Origin: Alcanivorax sp. REN37
GTDB lineage: Bacteria; Pseudomonadota; Gammaproteobacteria; Pseudomonadales; Alcanivoracaceae
DNA length: 64,000 nt
Direction of reading: 5' to 3'
NCBI RefSeq assembly: GCF_041102775.1
Contig: NZ_JBGCUO010000001.1
Span: forward strand, 620,001 to 684,000
A program made the translations under genes and the position numbers. Below the pieces are notes generated by a model. It was given only the letters and a program-made list of their open reading frames with translations, was not told the DNA's origin and made no database searches. Below, piece after piece: positions 42,950 to 51,952 of the stretch. How positions within the stretch are numbered: the first letter of the stretch is position 1; every line of letters starts with the position of its first letter.

Positions 42950-43975
42950 ATGACTCACCCCGGCCAATCCCGGCGCGGCGCTGCGTCGGTGCAATTGCTC
43001 TACCGCTGGGGCCTCAACCAAGGCCTGTCGGCGCGCCAGTGCTTGGCCGACACCGGTTTGTCGGCGGAGCAGCTGACCGATCCGCAGGCTGAAATCGAGG
43101 GTCGGCAGGAATGGCAACTGGTAGAGAACCTGGTGGCGGCGCTGGGCGATGACGGCGGCCAAGGGGTGCAGACCGGCGAGCTGTACCACTTGGCCACCTA
43201 CGGCATCTGGGGCTTTGCATTGATGAGCAGTCCCACGTTCCGCGATGCGGCGTTGCTCGGGATCCAGTTTCTTGAACTGACCTTCGCGTTCACCCACATC
43301 CAGCTGCGCGAGCACGATGGCCGTGCCCTGCTGACGGTGGACGGCAGTGCGCTGCCGGCGCCAGTGCGCCGCTTTATGGTGGAACGCGACGTCAGCGCTA
43401 TCGCGGTGCTAGAGCAGGAGCTGTTCGGCGTGCCCGAAGCTGGTCGCGAAGTGTGGTTCAGCGCGCCGGCACCGAAGGATCTGGCGCCTTACCATGCGGT
43501 GTTCCAGCGCACGCCCTTGTTCGGGCAGGCGCTGGATGCCCTGGTGCTGTCGGCCGACCGCCTCGATCAGCCGCTGCCGCTCGGTAACCAACTGACTCAG
43601 CAGCGCTGTGTGCTGCACTGCCAGCAATTGCTGGACGCACGGTTGGCACGCCGGGGGCTGGCCGGGCGCGTGCGCGATCTGTTGGTGGCACGGGTGGCGC
43701 AGATGCCGGACATGGAGCAGGTGGCGGCCGAGCTGGGTCTGTGCAGCCGCACCCTGCGCCGGCAATTGGCCGAGCAGGGCGTTGGCTTCCGCCAGCTACG
43801 CGATGAAGTGCGGCAGGGGCTGGCGGAGGCGTTGCTGCATCCCGGCGGGTTGGCGGTGGAACAGGTGGCAGCGCGACTGGGTTACCCCAGTGCGTCCAAC
43901 TTCATCCATGCGTTCCGGCGCTGGACCGGGCAGACGCCGGGCCGCTATGTGCGCCAGCGCCGCAGTCCCCGTTGA
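42950..43975 (+). CDS. AraC-family regulator, divergent from the BVMO operon
   Basis: A 341-residue regulator. The N-terminal ~200 residues match the effector domain of the OruR/ArgR-like AraC group (LYHLATYGIWGFALMSSPTFRDA). The C-terminal double HTH includes VAAELGLCSRTLRRQLAEQG and VEQVAARLGYPSASNFIHAFRRWTGQTPGRYV. Regulators of this group often control adjacent monooxygenase genes and respond to the substrate. Its position suggests that it activates the BVMO operon. CAGGAG lies close before the ATG. Confidence 0.92.
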   Translation: MTHPGQSRRGAASVQLLYRWGLNQGLSARQCLADTGLSAEQLTDPQAEIEGRQEWQLVENLVAALGDDGGQGVQTGELYHLATYGIWGFALMSSPTFRDAALLGIQFLELTFAFTHIQLREHDGRALLTVDGSALPAPVRRFMVERDVSAIAVLEQELFGVPEAGREVWFSAPAPKDLAPYHAVFQRTPLFGQALDALVLSADRLDQPLPLGNQLTQQRCVLHCQQLLDARLARRGLAGRVRDLLVARVAQMPDMEQVAAELGLCSRTLRRQLAEQGVGFRQLRDEVRQGLAEALLHPGGLAVEQVAARLGYPSASNFIHAFRRWTGQTPGRYVRQRRSPR

Positions 43976-44440
43976 TCAGAGGTTGGGGAAGTCGATGTTG
44001 CCGGCGTGGCGGAACGACAGCGGCAGCGGTATGCCGCCCACCCGCGCTTGACCTTCAATGCGGTATTCCAGCGGTTTGTCGCCGCGGTAATCCAGCGCCT
44101 GCAGGTGTTTGAGGGTGGCAAACAGGCCGGTGGTAACGCGGGTTTTGACCAGGGCGTCGCCCATGGCCGGAATGTCTTCGTCCGGCTTGGCAAGACCGCG
44201 CGCGAAGCGGTGCTCGCCGAGGAAGATCTGATAATCCACGGTGCGCAGTTTCAGCGCATGATCGTTCGGGTTGCGTACCCGCAGCGTCAATTCCCATTCC
44301 TGGTCGAGCATGGTCACGCCCAGCAGCGCCACGCTGGCGAGGTGGACTTCCGGTGCCACGGTGTCGCGGCCGAGGCTGGTGCAGCCGGCGGTAAGCAGCA
44401 GTGCTGCGGTGAGCAGCAGCAAGCGCAGGGGGGTCAACAC
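43976..44440 (-). CDS. LEA-type 2 lipoprotein
   Basis: A 154-residue lipoprotein from the GTG at 44440, preceded by GGAG. The signal LRLLLLTAALLLTAGC gives an acylated Cys near residue 18. The mature part resembles the WHy/LEA14 fold: VALLGVTMLDQEWELTLRVRNPNDHALKLRTVDYQIFLGE, then FARGLAKPDEDIPAMGDALVKTRVTTGLF. These domains are linked to stress, but the role in bacteria is unclear. An ATG at 44503 is in frame but places a Cys-rich stretch before the signal. It starts 16 bases after pldA and may share its transcript. Confidence 0.8.
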   Translation of the reverse strand: MLTPLRLLLLTAALLLTAGCTSLGRDTVAPEVHLASVALLGVTMLDQEWELTLRVRNPNDHALKLRTVDYQIFLGEHRFARGLAKPDEDIPAMGDALVKTRVTTGLFATLKHLQALDYRGDKPLEYRIEGQARVGGIPLPLSFRHAGNIDFPNL

Positions 44441-44456
44441 AATTGCGGGTCTCCGG

Positions 44457-45509
44457 TTACAGGGTGTCAGTGAGCAGCACGCCCAGGCTGATACGGTTTT
44501 CATAGTCGTCGTAGTTGATCAATGAATCGCCATAGCCGCTGAACACCTGGAAGATGCCCTTGAAACGACTGGAGATCGGGAAGGTGTAATCCACCTGTGC
44601 GGCGCCACGGTTGTTGCCGCTGCGCAGGTTGTTGCGCCACATCAGCTCCACCACATGGTTGCCGAACGGGCGCGCGATGTTGAGTTCGAAGTTGCCCAGG
44701 TATTTCTCGATGTCGGGGTTGTCGTCACCCTTCACCGCATCCGGGGTTTTTTTCTTGTCTTCCGGAATTCGCCACCAACTGCGCAGCGACCAGTAGTAGG
44801 AGCCGGTGCGCGCCACATAGGTGGCAAACAGTCGGTCCCAGCTGCGTGAGGTGGGCATGTCACGGCCGTTGGATTCGTGCACATAACCAAATGCGATCAG
44901 CTCGGAATCCACCGGGCCGAACTGCCAGTCCACGGTGCGGGTGACGAACAGTTCCGGCATGTAGTTGGTTTCGCGGAACGGCCGCGAGTTCTCGCCGTTG
45001 TAAACCTGGAAGAAACTGACCTGGGTGTAGGCGAAGAAGATGTTGTAGTGGTCGAACACATTGGTCGCCAGCGGCATCTTGATCGACAGCTGGAATTTCA
45101 CCTCGGTGGAGTCCAGGTTGTCGTCTTCCTTGTCCGGATCGTTCCACTGCCGGTTCGACCACCAGCTTACCGGCATGATGTAGTTGCGTCGGTGCGGGGT
45201 CATTACGAACGGGTTGTACTGGGAGTTGCGCTCTAGCGTCAGCCGCTGGCGCAACGCATCTTCGTTGCGCTCGCGGCCGCTGCGCACGTCGTCATTGCAC
45301 CAGCCACGCAGTACTTCCACTGGCGTATCCGGCGCGGCGGTGCGCAGGCTGCGCAGCAGGCAGGCGTCGACCTCGCGTGCCAGCGCCGCCTCGCTGTCCT
45401 CGGCGGTGGTTTCGCCCAAGGCTGGCAGCGGGTCGGTAGAATCAGCCAGCGCCGGCAAGGCGGCACCGAGCAGCAGCGGCAGGAGCAGACGGATCAGGGC
45501 AGAGCGCAT
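44457..45509 (-). CDS. pldA: Outer-membrane phospholipase A1
   Basis: PldA (350 aa) is a calcium-dependent outer-membrane phospholipase that removes misplaced phospholipids. A signal peptide runs to about residue 22. YNPFVMTPHRRNYIMP is the N-terminal family signature, and the catalytic His-Ser site is FGYVHESNGRDMPTSRSWDR. The barrel follows, ending in SLGVLLTDTL. About 80 residues between signal and barrel are poorly conserved. I chose the ATG at 45509 because it begins the signal peptide; an ATG at 45569 adds an Arg-rich stretch. Confidence 0.95.
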   Translation of the reverse strand: MRSALIRLLLPLLLGAALPALADSTDPLPALGETTAEDSEAALAREVDACLLRSLRTAAPDTPVEVLRGWCNDDVRSGRERNEDALRQRLTLERNSQYNPFVMTPHRRNYIMPVSWWSNRQWNDPDKEDDNLDSTEVKFQLSIKMPLATNVFDHYNIFFAYTQVSFFQVYNGENSRPFRETNYMPELFVTRTVDWQFGPVDSELIAFGYVHESNGRDMPTSRSWDRLFATYVARTGSYYWSLRSWWRIPEDKKKTPDAVKGDDNPDIEKYLGNFELNIARPFGNHVVELMWRNNLRSGNNRGAAQVDYTFPISSRFKGIFQVFSGYGDSLINYDDYENRISLGVLLTDTL

Positions 45510-45610
45510 AGCAGCAGGGTCCTTTGCCAACAACCGGGCGCGGCGGCGAAGTGGCCGGCGCGGCCACATGGTGCCGCAGACCGGCGGTAAAAAGTGTTAA
45601 AGCTGATGTG

Positions 45611-45799
45611 TCAGAGTTGACGCAGTTCGTCGTCGGACAGCGTGCGGGCTTCTTCCGGCAGCAACACCGGGATGCCATTGCGCACCGGATAGGCCAGCCC
45701 GTTGGCCTTGCAGATCAATTCTTGGCTGGATTCTTGCCAAAACAGCGGCGCCTTGCTCACCGGGCATACCAGGATGTCGAGCAGTTCTTGGTCGAGCAT
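45611..45799 (-). CDS. Trm112/YcaR-family protein
   Basis: A 62-residue protein: [16 protein letters not shown] and [25 protein letters not shown] match the Trm112-like (YcaR, PF03966) family. The zinc knuckle is degenerate, with one Cys in each half. In E. coli the gene follows lpxK and precedes kdsB; neither is near here. GAGGAG lies 5 bases before the ATG at 45799. Confidence 0.92.
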   Translation of the reverse strand: MLDQELLDILVCPVSKAPLFWQESSQELICKANGLAYPVRNGIPVLLPEEARTLSDDELRQL

Positions 45800-45871
45800 G
45801 GGGGCTCCTCGTAACGGGGCTGTCATCGGTCGGGCGGACAGTATAACGGGGTGTGGCGCAAACGGGCATTT

Positions 45872-45887
45872 TCAAACGCTTGTTTGA
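45872..45887. promoter_or_regulatory. PsrA-type operator upstream of the first acyl-CoA dehydrogenase
   Basis: TCAAAC (45872-45877), GCTT, GTTTGA (45882-45887): a perfect inverted repeat that fits the PsrA consensus of Pseudomonas, [GC]AAAC-N2-4-GTTT[GC]. It lies 150 bases before the fad start. PsrA is a TetR protein released by long-chain fatty acids; no psrA gene is in the window. Confidence 0.65.
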
Positions 45888-46036
45888 CTCGCGGGTCACA
45901 AATACTGGTGGGCCGCCTGTTTTTCGGCGGCTAACATTGTGGCCCATCATGCGCTGAGTATTTTTTGAGCGCTGTCCCCGGATGCAACGGCATCCGCCCG
46001 TCTTGCATTCAATCTTTTGGTTTTCGGAGGTCAGAG

Positions 46037-47833
46037 ATGTCTGAATATAAAGCCCCCGTGCGCGACATGCGTTTCGTACTGCACGAGCTGCTGAACATTG
46101 ACGAGCACTACGCCGCTCTGGGGCTGGAAGACGTCAATGCAGAGCTGATTGATGCGTTCCTGGAAGAAGGTGCGAAGTTCGCCGCCAATGAACTGGCGCC
46201 GCTGAACCGTTCCGGTGACGAGGAAGGCTGTGGTTTCGACAACGGTGTGGTCACCACCCCGAAAGGCTTCAAAGAAGCCTACGCCAAGTACGTGGAAGGC
46301 GGCTGGCCGGCCATGGGCGGCGACGTCGACTTCGGCGGCCAGGGTCTGCCGTCCTCTGCCGGTATCGCGATTTCTGAAATGATCGGTACCGCCAACTGGT
46401 CCTGGAGCATGTACCCGGGCCTGTCCCACGGTGCGGTCGCCACCATCGAGACCCACGGTACGCCGGAGCAGAAAGACACCTACCTGCCGAAGCTGATCAG
46501 CGGCGAGTGGACCGGCACCATGTGCCTCACCGAACCGCATTGTGGTTCCGACTTGGGCATTCTGAAGTCCAAGGCCGAGCCGCAGGCTGATGGCTCCTAC
46601 GCCATCTCCGGCACCAAGATCTTTATCTCTGCCGGCGAACACGACATGGCAGAGAACATCATCCACATCGTGCTGGCACGTCTGCCGGGCGCGCCGGAAG
46701 GCACCAAGGGTATCTCCCTGTTCATCGTGCCGAAGTTCCACGTCAATGCCGACGGCTCCCTCGGTGAGCGCAACGCGGTGGCGTGCGGCTCCATCGAACA
46801 CAAGATGGGCATTAAGGCGTCCGCCACGTGCGTGATGAACTTCGACGGTGCCAAGGGCTACCTGATCGGGCCGGAAAACCGCGGCCTGAACGCCATGTTC
46901 ACCTTCATGAACTTCGCCCGTCTGGGCACCGCGGTGCAGGGCGTGGCCCACGCCGAAGCCGGCTTCCAAGGCGGTCTGCGTTACGCCCGCGAGCGCCTTG
47001 CCATGCGCGCGCTGTCTGGTCCGAAGAACCCGAACGGCCCGGCTGACCCGATCATCGTTCACCCGGACGTGCGCCGCATGCTGCTGACCGCCAAGGCATT
47101 CGCCGAAGGTGGCCGCGCGCTGGTGTACCTGATCTCCCAGCTCGGCGACATCGTGCAGAAATCCAGCTCTGATGAAGACCGCAAGCAGGCTGACGGCCTG
47201 ATGGCGCTGCTGACCCCGATCGCCAAGGCATTCCTGACCGAAGCCGGTCTGGAAGCGGCCAACCACGGCGTGCAGATCTACGGTGGTCACGGCTTCATCC
47301 GCGAGTGGGGCATGGAGCAGAACGTGCGTGACGCGCGTATCTCTACCCTGTACGAAGGCACCACCGGTATTCAGGCGCTCGACCTGCTCGGCCGTAAAGT
47401 GCTGCAGACCCGTGGCGAAGCGCTGCGTCCGTGGACCAAGCGCATCCACAAGTTCTGCGAAGCCAACGCTGAAAATGCCGACCTCAAAGAGTTCGTCGAG
47501 CCGCTGGTACGCCTGAACAAAGAGTGGGGCGACATGACCATGGCGATCGGCATGCAAGCCATGCAGAACCCGGAATACGTGGGCGCGGCGTCAGTCGACT
47601 ACCTGATGTACTCCGGCTACGTGACGCTGGGCTACCTGTGGGCCGAAATGGCCGCTGTGGCGCAGAAGAAACTGGCCGAAGGCGCTGCTGACGCTGACTT
47701 CTACAAAGCCAAAGTGGCCACCGCGCAGTTCTACTTCAAGCGCATCCTGCCGCGCACGGCCGGCCACAAAGGTTGCCTGGAAGGCGGTCTTGACTGCCTG
47801 ATGGCACTGGACGAAGAGCACTTCGCGTTCTGA
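46037..47833 (+). CDS. Acyl-CoA dehydrogenase, long form (first copy)
   Basis: A 598-residue flavoprotein catalysing the first step of fatty-acid beta-oxidation. The core acyl-CoA dehydrogenase domain shows MCLTEPHCGSDLGILKSKA, GTKIFISAGEHDM, VACGSIEHKMGIKASATCVMNFDGAKGYLIG and ENRGLNAMFTFMNFARLGTAVQG, and catalytic-region HGFIREWGMEQNVRDARIS-TLYEGTTGIQA. The ~130-residue C-terminal extension is the type found in ~600-aa bacterial enzymes. GGAGG lies 7 bases upstream. A PsrA-type box precedes it and a terminator separates it from a paralogue. Confidence 0.94.
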   Translation: MSEYKAPVRDMRFVLHELLNIDEHYAALGLEDVNAELIDAFLEEGAKFAANELAPLNRSGDEEGCGFDNGVVTTPKGFKEAYAKYVEGGWPAMGGDVDFGGQGLPSSAGIAISEMIGTANWSWSMYPGLSHGAVATIETHGTPEQKDTYLPKLISGEWTGTMCLTEPHCGSDLGILKSKAEPQADGSYAISGTKIFISAGEHDMAENIIHIVLARLPGAPEGTKGISLFIVPKFHVNADGSLGERNAVACGSIEHKMGIKASATCVMNFDGAKGYLIGPENRGLNAMFTFMNFARLGTAVQGVAHAEAGFQGGLRYARERLAMRALSGPKNPNGPADPIIVHPDVRRMLLTAKAFAEGGRALVYLISQLGDIVQKSSSDEDRKQADGLMALLTPIAKAFLTEAGLEAANHGVQIYGGHGFIREWGMEQNVRDARISTLYEGTTGIQALDLLGRKVLQTRGEALRPWTKRIHKFCEANAENADLKEFVEPLVRLNKEWGDMTMAIGMQAMQNPEYVGAASVDYLMYSGYVTLGYLWAEMAAVAQKKLAEGAADADFYKAKVATAQFYFKRILPRTAGHKGCLEGGLDCLMALDEEHFAF

Positions 47834-47854
47834 GACCGGTGACGACCTGAGTTG

Positions 47855-47890
47855 CAACAATGCCCGCCACCGGTGGGCATTGTTGTTTTT
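47855..47890 (+). terminator. Terminator between the two acyl-CoA dehydrogenase genes
   Basis: CAACAATGCCC (47855-47865) and its complement (47875-47885) form an 11-bp stem with a 9-base loop, followed by five T (47886-47890). It shows that the two paralogues have separate transcripts or that read-through is limited. Confidence 0.88.
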
Positions 47891-47947
47891 GATTCATTCA
47901 CATTCGTTGCATGGCCCGGCTGCCGGGCCCTTTGCCAGGAGACTTCC

Positions 47948-49723
47948 ATGGCTGTTTATAAAGCTCCCCTCGACGATATGCGTTTCGTCCTCAACGACGT
48001 CTTTGCTGCCGAACAAGTGTGGGCCAGCATGCCGGCCACCGCTGAAGTGACCCGCGACCTGGCCGATGCCGTGCTGGAAGAAGCCGGCAAAATGGTGGAA
48101 GGCGTGATGCTGCCGATCAACCGCAGCGGCGACGAAGAAGGCTGCCAGTGGCAGGACGGCGAGGTCACCGCGCCGGCCGGCTTCAAGCAGGCGTTCCGTA
48201 CCATGGCGGAAAACGGTTGGACCGCACTGTCCGGTAACCCGCAGTACGGCGGCCAAGGCATGCCGAAGATGCTGGCGGTGCTGTTCGAGGAGATGATGCA
48301 CAGCGCCAACACCTCGCTGGCGCTGTACTCGCTGCTGTCCAACGGCGCCAGCCTGTGCCTCGATGCCCACGCCACCGAAGAGCTCAAGCAGACCTACCTG
48401 CCGAACATCTACGCTGGCGAGTGGTCTGGCACCATGTGCCTGACCGAGCCGCACAGTGGCACCGATCTGGGCATCATCCGCACCAAAGCGGAGCCGAACG
48501 GCGATGGCTCCTTTGCTATCAGCGGCACCAAGATCTTCATCACCGGTGGTGAGCACGATCTGGTCAGCAACATCGTCCACCTGGTGCTGGCCAAGCTGCC
48601 CGGCGCGCCGTCCGGCAGCAAGGGCATCTCGCTGTTCCTGGTGCCGAAGTTCTTCGTCAACGAAGACGGCTCCCTCGGTGAGCGCAATGGCGTTGCCTGC
48701 GGCTCCATCGAACACAAAATGGGCATCAAAGGCTCCGCCACCTGTGTGATGAACTTCGACAGCGCCAAAGGCTGGCTGGTGGGTGAAGAAAACCAAGGCC
48801 TCGCCTGCATGTTCACCATGATGAACTACGAGCGGGTGTCGATCGGCCTGCAGGGCCTCGGCCTCGGTGAAACCAGCTACCAGAGCGCGGTGGAATACGC
48901 CCGCGAACGGTTGCAGGGCCGCAGCGCCACCGGCGTGCAAAACCCCAACGGCAACGCCGACCCGATCATTGTCCACGGCGATGTTCGCCGCATGCTGATG
49001 AACATGCGTGCGCTCAACGAAGCCGGTCGCGCGCTGTCTGCCTACCTCGGCATGCAGCTGGATCTGGCCAAGTACTCCGAAGACGACGCCCAGCGCGCCG
49101 CCGCTGAAGACCGCGTGGCGCTGCTGACGCCGGTGGCCAAAGCGTTCTTTACCGACCGGGGCCTCGACAACTGCATCACCGGCCAACAAGTATTCGGCGG
49201 CCATGGCTTCATTCGCGAGTGGGGCATGGAGCAACTGGTGCGTGATGCGCGCATCGCGCAGATCTACGAAGGTACCAACGGCATTCAGGCGCTGGACTTG
49301 GCCGGCCGTAAAGTGACTCGCAATCAGGGCAAGTCAGTGCAGGCGTTCCTGTCTGAAGTGCGTCTGTGGCTGGAACAAGAAGGCGATAACGCCGTCCTGG
49401 CCTCGGTCCGTGCTGAGCTGGACGCGGCACTGGCGCTGCTGGCGGAAGCCACCGGCACGCTGATGGACCAAGCGGGCCGCGACCCGAATGCGGTCAACGC
49501 GCTGGCGGTGGAGTACTTGGACATCTTCGGTTACGTCACCTACGCCTGGCTGTGGGCGCGCATGATGGTGGCGGCCGATGGCCGGGGTGACAGCTTCGGT
49601 GCCAACAAACAGGTGGTGGGGCGCTACTTCTTCGAGCGCCTGTTGCCGCGCGCCCAGAGTCTGCTGACGCAGATGAAGGCCGGCAGCGCCACCATGATGG
49701 AGCTGGATGCCGATCAGTTCTGA
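47948..49723 (+). CDS. Acyl-CoA dehydrogenase, long form (second copy)
   Basis: A 591-residue paralogue of the preceding gene, same strand. It shares MCLTEPHSGTDLGIIRTKAEP, GTKIFITGGEHDL, VACGSIEHKMGIKGSATCVMNFDSAKG, GGHGFIREWGMEQLVRDARIAQIYEGTNGIQA and the C-terminal extension. N-termini start alike (YKAP..DMRFVL). The divergence is large enough to suggest different chain-length preferences. AGGAG lies 8 bases before the ATG. No PsrA-like box is seen in its own upstream region. Confidence 0.94.
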   Translation: MAVYKAPLDDMRFVLNDVFAAEQVWASMPATAEVTRDLADAVLEEAGKMVEGVMLPINRSGDEEGCQWQDGEVTAPAGFKQAFRTMAENGWTALSGNPQYGGQGMPKMLAVLFEEMMHSANTSLALYSLLSNGASLCLDAHATEELKQTYLPNIYAGEWSGTMCLTEPHSGTDLGIIRTKAEPNGDGSFAISGTKIFITGGEHDLVSNIVHLVLAKLPGAPSGSKGISLFLVPKFFVNEDGSLGERNGVACGSIEHKMGIKGSATCVMNFDSAKGWLVGEENQGLACMFTMMNYERVSIGLQGLGLGETSYQSAVEYARERLQGRSATGVQNPNGNADPIIVHGDVRRMLMNMRALNEAGRALSAYLGMQLDLAKYSEDDAQRAAAEDRVALLTPVAKAFFTDRGLDNCITGQQVFGGHGFIREWGMEQLVRDARIAQIYEGTNGIQALDLAGRKVTRNQGKSVQAFLSEVRLWLEQEGDNAVLASVRAELDAALALLAEATGTLMDQAGRDPNAVNALAVEYLDIFGYVTYAWLWARMMVAADGRGDSFGANKQVVGRYFFERLLPRAQSLLTQMKAGSATMMELDADQF

Positions 49724-49742
49724 TCGCAATCCGGTACCAAGC

Positions 49743-49779
49743 AAAAAGCCCCGCTGTGGTGACGCAGCGGGGCTTTTTT
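49743..49779. terminator. Terminator after the second acyl-CoA dehydrogenase
   Basis: AAAAAGCCCCGCTG (49743-49756) and its complement (49765-49778) form a 14-bp stem with an 8-base loop and a T run to 49779. The A and T flanks let it act on both strands. Confidence 0.93.
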
Positions 49780-49893
49780 ATGCGTTTCAGAGCGACGAAG
49801 GTCAACGCAGTGAAGCCCGTGAGCGTTCGACAGCGGCTTGTGCTTGAGACGTCCACAGCGCCAGTGCACCACGGAGTCGTGGCAACCGGTTGA

Positions 49894-50433
49894 TCACGAC
49901 GGCAGCAGGTCTGGCACCACGGCCACCAAGTCGGTGACGCCCACGTCCTCACCGGCTTGGTACAGCAAGGTGCTGGCTTGGCCCCGGTGGTGGGTTTGGT
50001 GATTGAAGAAGTGCTGCACCAGATGGGCGAAGCGTTTGCACTGCGGCTGGCCGGCCATATTGCGGTAGCTCAGCGGTGCGGTCAGTTGGGCCTCGGTGAG
50101 GGTGTCAGCCCAGTCAACGATCAGCCGGTCTAGTCGCTCGCGGTACCTGTGCAGGGCGGGCAGGGAGTCGGCCAGAGGCTGTTGCAGTGACGTCGGATGC
50201 GGCACCTCGGCTAAGGCCGCGCGCAGCGCGCCGGCCTGTGGGTGTGCGGCAAAACGGTGCAGCCAGACACTGTCACCCACCGCAATGTGGTTGAGGGTGC
50301 TGAACAGCGAGCCGAAAAAAGCTCCCCGGTTGCGGTGCAGTTCCAGCGTGGGCAAACGTCCGGCGGCTTGGTACAGGCGGATGTTCATGTGGTGGTTGTA
50401 GTGCGCCATCAGTGTTGCAGTGTCCGGCGTCAT
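49894..50433 (-). CDS. DinB-family protein
   Basis: A 179-residue four-helix-bundle protein of the DinB/YfiT superfamily. The metal His residues fit SLFSTLNHIAVGDSVWLHRF (about 45-60) and FFNHQTHHRGQASTLL (about 145-160), with HYNHHMNIRLYQ at the start. Members include metal-dependent hydrolases and thiol transferases; most are uncharacterised and are often stress-induced. It is a single gene. The specific activity cannot be assigned. Confidence 0.88.
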   Translation of the reverse strand: MTPDTATLMAHYNHHMNIRLYQAAGRLPTLELHRNRGAFFGSLFSTLNHIAVGDSVWLHRFAAHPQAGALRAALAEVPHPTSLQQPLADSLPALHRYRERLDRLIVDWADTLTEAQLTAPLSYRNMAGQPQCKRFAHLVQHFFNHQTHHRGQASTLLYQAGEDVGVTDLVAVVPDLLPS

Positions 50434-50506
50434 GGACGCGCTCCGGTGTTGGGGGAAATACGGTAGTGTGAACCGCCGGTAGCGGCCTGCCGAGCGCTAA
50501 ATGCTG

Positions 50507-51127
50507 TCAGCGCAGCCCGCCCGGCAAGCTCACCTGCTGCACCCGTTGTGGTGCATCGATATACGGATTGCGCCGGCCGGTGGCGTCAGCGATGCGCTGA
50601 TGGCGGGCGCGTTCGGCCTCATCCGGTGGATCGGCCAAGCTCCAACGTTGGTACATTTCCAGCGGCCCCACCAGCGGTACGCCGCGTTCGGTGTGCATGT
50701 AAAGCATGGCCCGGGCCACGTCGCCGCGGGCATGGGGCGGCGGGTCAAAGGTCTGGAACACCGCCGCCACACCGCACTCGCCACGTTCGCCCTGGCGCAG
50801 TTCGCCAAACAGGGTATCGCGGCGCAGCAGGTCCATGCGTCGTTCGGAGGGGAACATTTGGTGCGGATCGTCGCGCGCAGCGAGGTAGTCGGCGTGCTGG
50901 CGGCAGGCCAGCGCATTGCTGCAACCAAAGTGCTGTAGCAGCGTCCGTTCCGGGTAGATGCGTTCGACGCTGATGCGATCGCCAGCGGCAAACGGGGTTT
51001 GGCAATACAGGGTTTCGCCGCCGCTCGGGTACGCCAGCGCTGCGAATCCGCGTTCGGCATCGGCTGCCGCACTCAGCGGCAGCGTCAAGGCCACCGCCAG
51101 CCAGGCGGGGCGCAGCAGGTGGGTCAT
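50507..51127 (-). CDS. Endonuclease I family nuclease
   Basis: A 206-residue secreted nuclease: a signal peptide (about 1-22), then the EndA/Vvn beta-beta-alpha-metal fold. RGDVARAMLYMHTERG and ARHQRIADATGRRNPYID are the family segments (the typical pattern being R..R.I....G.RNPFID). Several Cys residues fit disulphides of the periplasmic form. It probably degrades extracellular or periplasmic DNA. The ATG at 51127 has AGGA about 8 bases upstream. Confidence 0.88.
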   Translation of the reverse strand: MTHLLRPAWLAVALTLPLSAAADAERGFAALAYPSGGETLYCQTPFAAGDRISVERIYPERTLLQHFGCSNALACRQHADYLAARDDPHQMFPSERRMDLLRRDTLFGELRQGERGECGVAAVFQTFDPPPHARGDVARAMLYMHTERGVPLVGPLEMYQRWSLADPPDEAERARHQRIADATGRRNPYIDAPQRVQQVSLPGGLR

Positions 51128-51337
51128 CGGAATATCCTTTGCCAGTGGTGCCGGGCGCCACCGTGGCGCGCCGGACAGCGGAGTGGCCGCTGCCGCCGCA
51201 CAGTTTAGCAAGCCTGCGGCGTGGGCCTCGGCCTTTGGCGGCGTCAGCGGCAACAGGAGCAGGCTGGATGGCGTCTGTTTCCATGGCACCGCGCTGTGCC
51301 ACACTGCGCTATCGATTTGTACTGACAGGAAATGCAG

Positions 51338-51901
51338 ATGGAGAGCATGGTGATGGCCGTCCCGGACCCCGATGCGGGGCAGCGTTTTGCCGAACTGGCT
51401 CGCGCGTTGCGCGCGCTCTGGCCGGATGTTGTGGCGATCCATCATATCGGCTCCACCGCGGTGCCGGGGTTGGTGGCCAAGCCGGTGCTGGATGTACAGG
51501 TCAGCGTCGCGGCGTTGGCTGCCATGCCCGCGGCGGCACTGGCAGGGCTGGGACTGATTGAGCGCACTGGGCTGGCGGATCACAAACCGCCGGCTGCGGA
51601 GTGGACCGATGCCGATGCCGCCAAGCGGTTTTTCAAATCCCTGCAACCACGGGTCAATCTGCATGTGCGCGTGGCCGGCGCCCGCAACCAGCGCTACGCG
51701 TTGCTGTGTCGCGACTACCTGCGCAGCCATCCCGTGGCGGCGCAGGCATACGGTTTGATCAAGCAGCGATTGATTGCGCGCGACCCGCAGGACGAAGACT
51801 TCTACTACGACATCAAAGACCCTGTGTTCGACATCCTTATGGCGGGCGCCGAGGAATGGGCGGCGCGCAGTGGCTGGCAGTTGCCCGCCAGTGACGGGTG
51901 A
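51338..51901 (+). CDS. GrpB/UPF0157-family protein
   Basis: A 187-residue protein of the GrpB family, related to nucleotidyltransferases. Motifs are AIHHIGSTAVPGLVAKPVLDVQV (the glycine-serine and Asp metal signature), RFFKSLQPRVNLHVRV and YALLCRDYLRSHPVAAQAYGLIKQRL. The biochemical role is not known; some fused members belong to dephospho-CoA kinases. The ATG at 51338 has AGGA 7 bases upstream and is preferred over an ATG at 51332. It precedes a broken acetyltransferase gene. Confidence 0.9.
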   Translation: MESMVMAVPDPDAGQRFAELARALRALWPDVVAIHHIGSTAVPGLVAKPVLDVQVSVAALAAMPAAALAGLGLIERTGLADHKPPAAEWTDADAAKRFFKSLQPRVNLHVRVAGARNQRYALLCRDYLRSHPVAAQAYGLIKQRLIARDPQDEDFYYDIKDPVFDILMAGAEEWAARSGWQLPASDG

Positions 51902-51952
51902 AGGCGGTGGCAGCGAAAGCCCGCGGGGCGGTTGCCAAGGCGGTGCCGCGTT

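Noticed and set aside
46031-47557. 508-codon minus-strand frame, and a similar 446-codon frame at 47894-49234
   Set aside because: Both are exact complements of the two acyl-CoA dehydrogenase genes.
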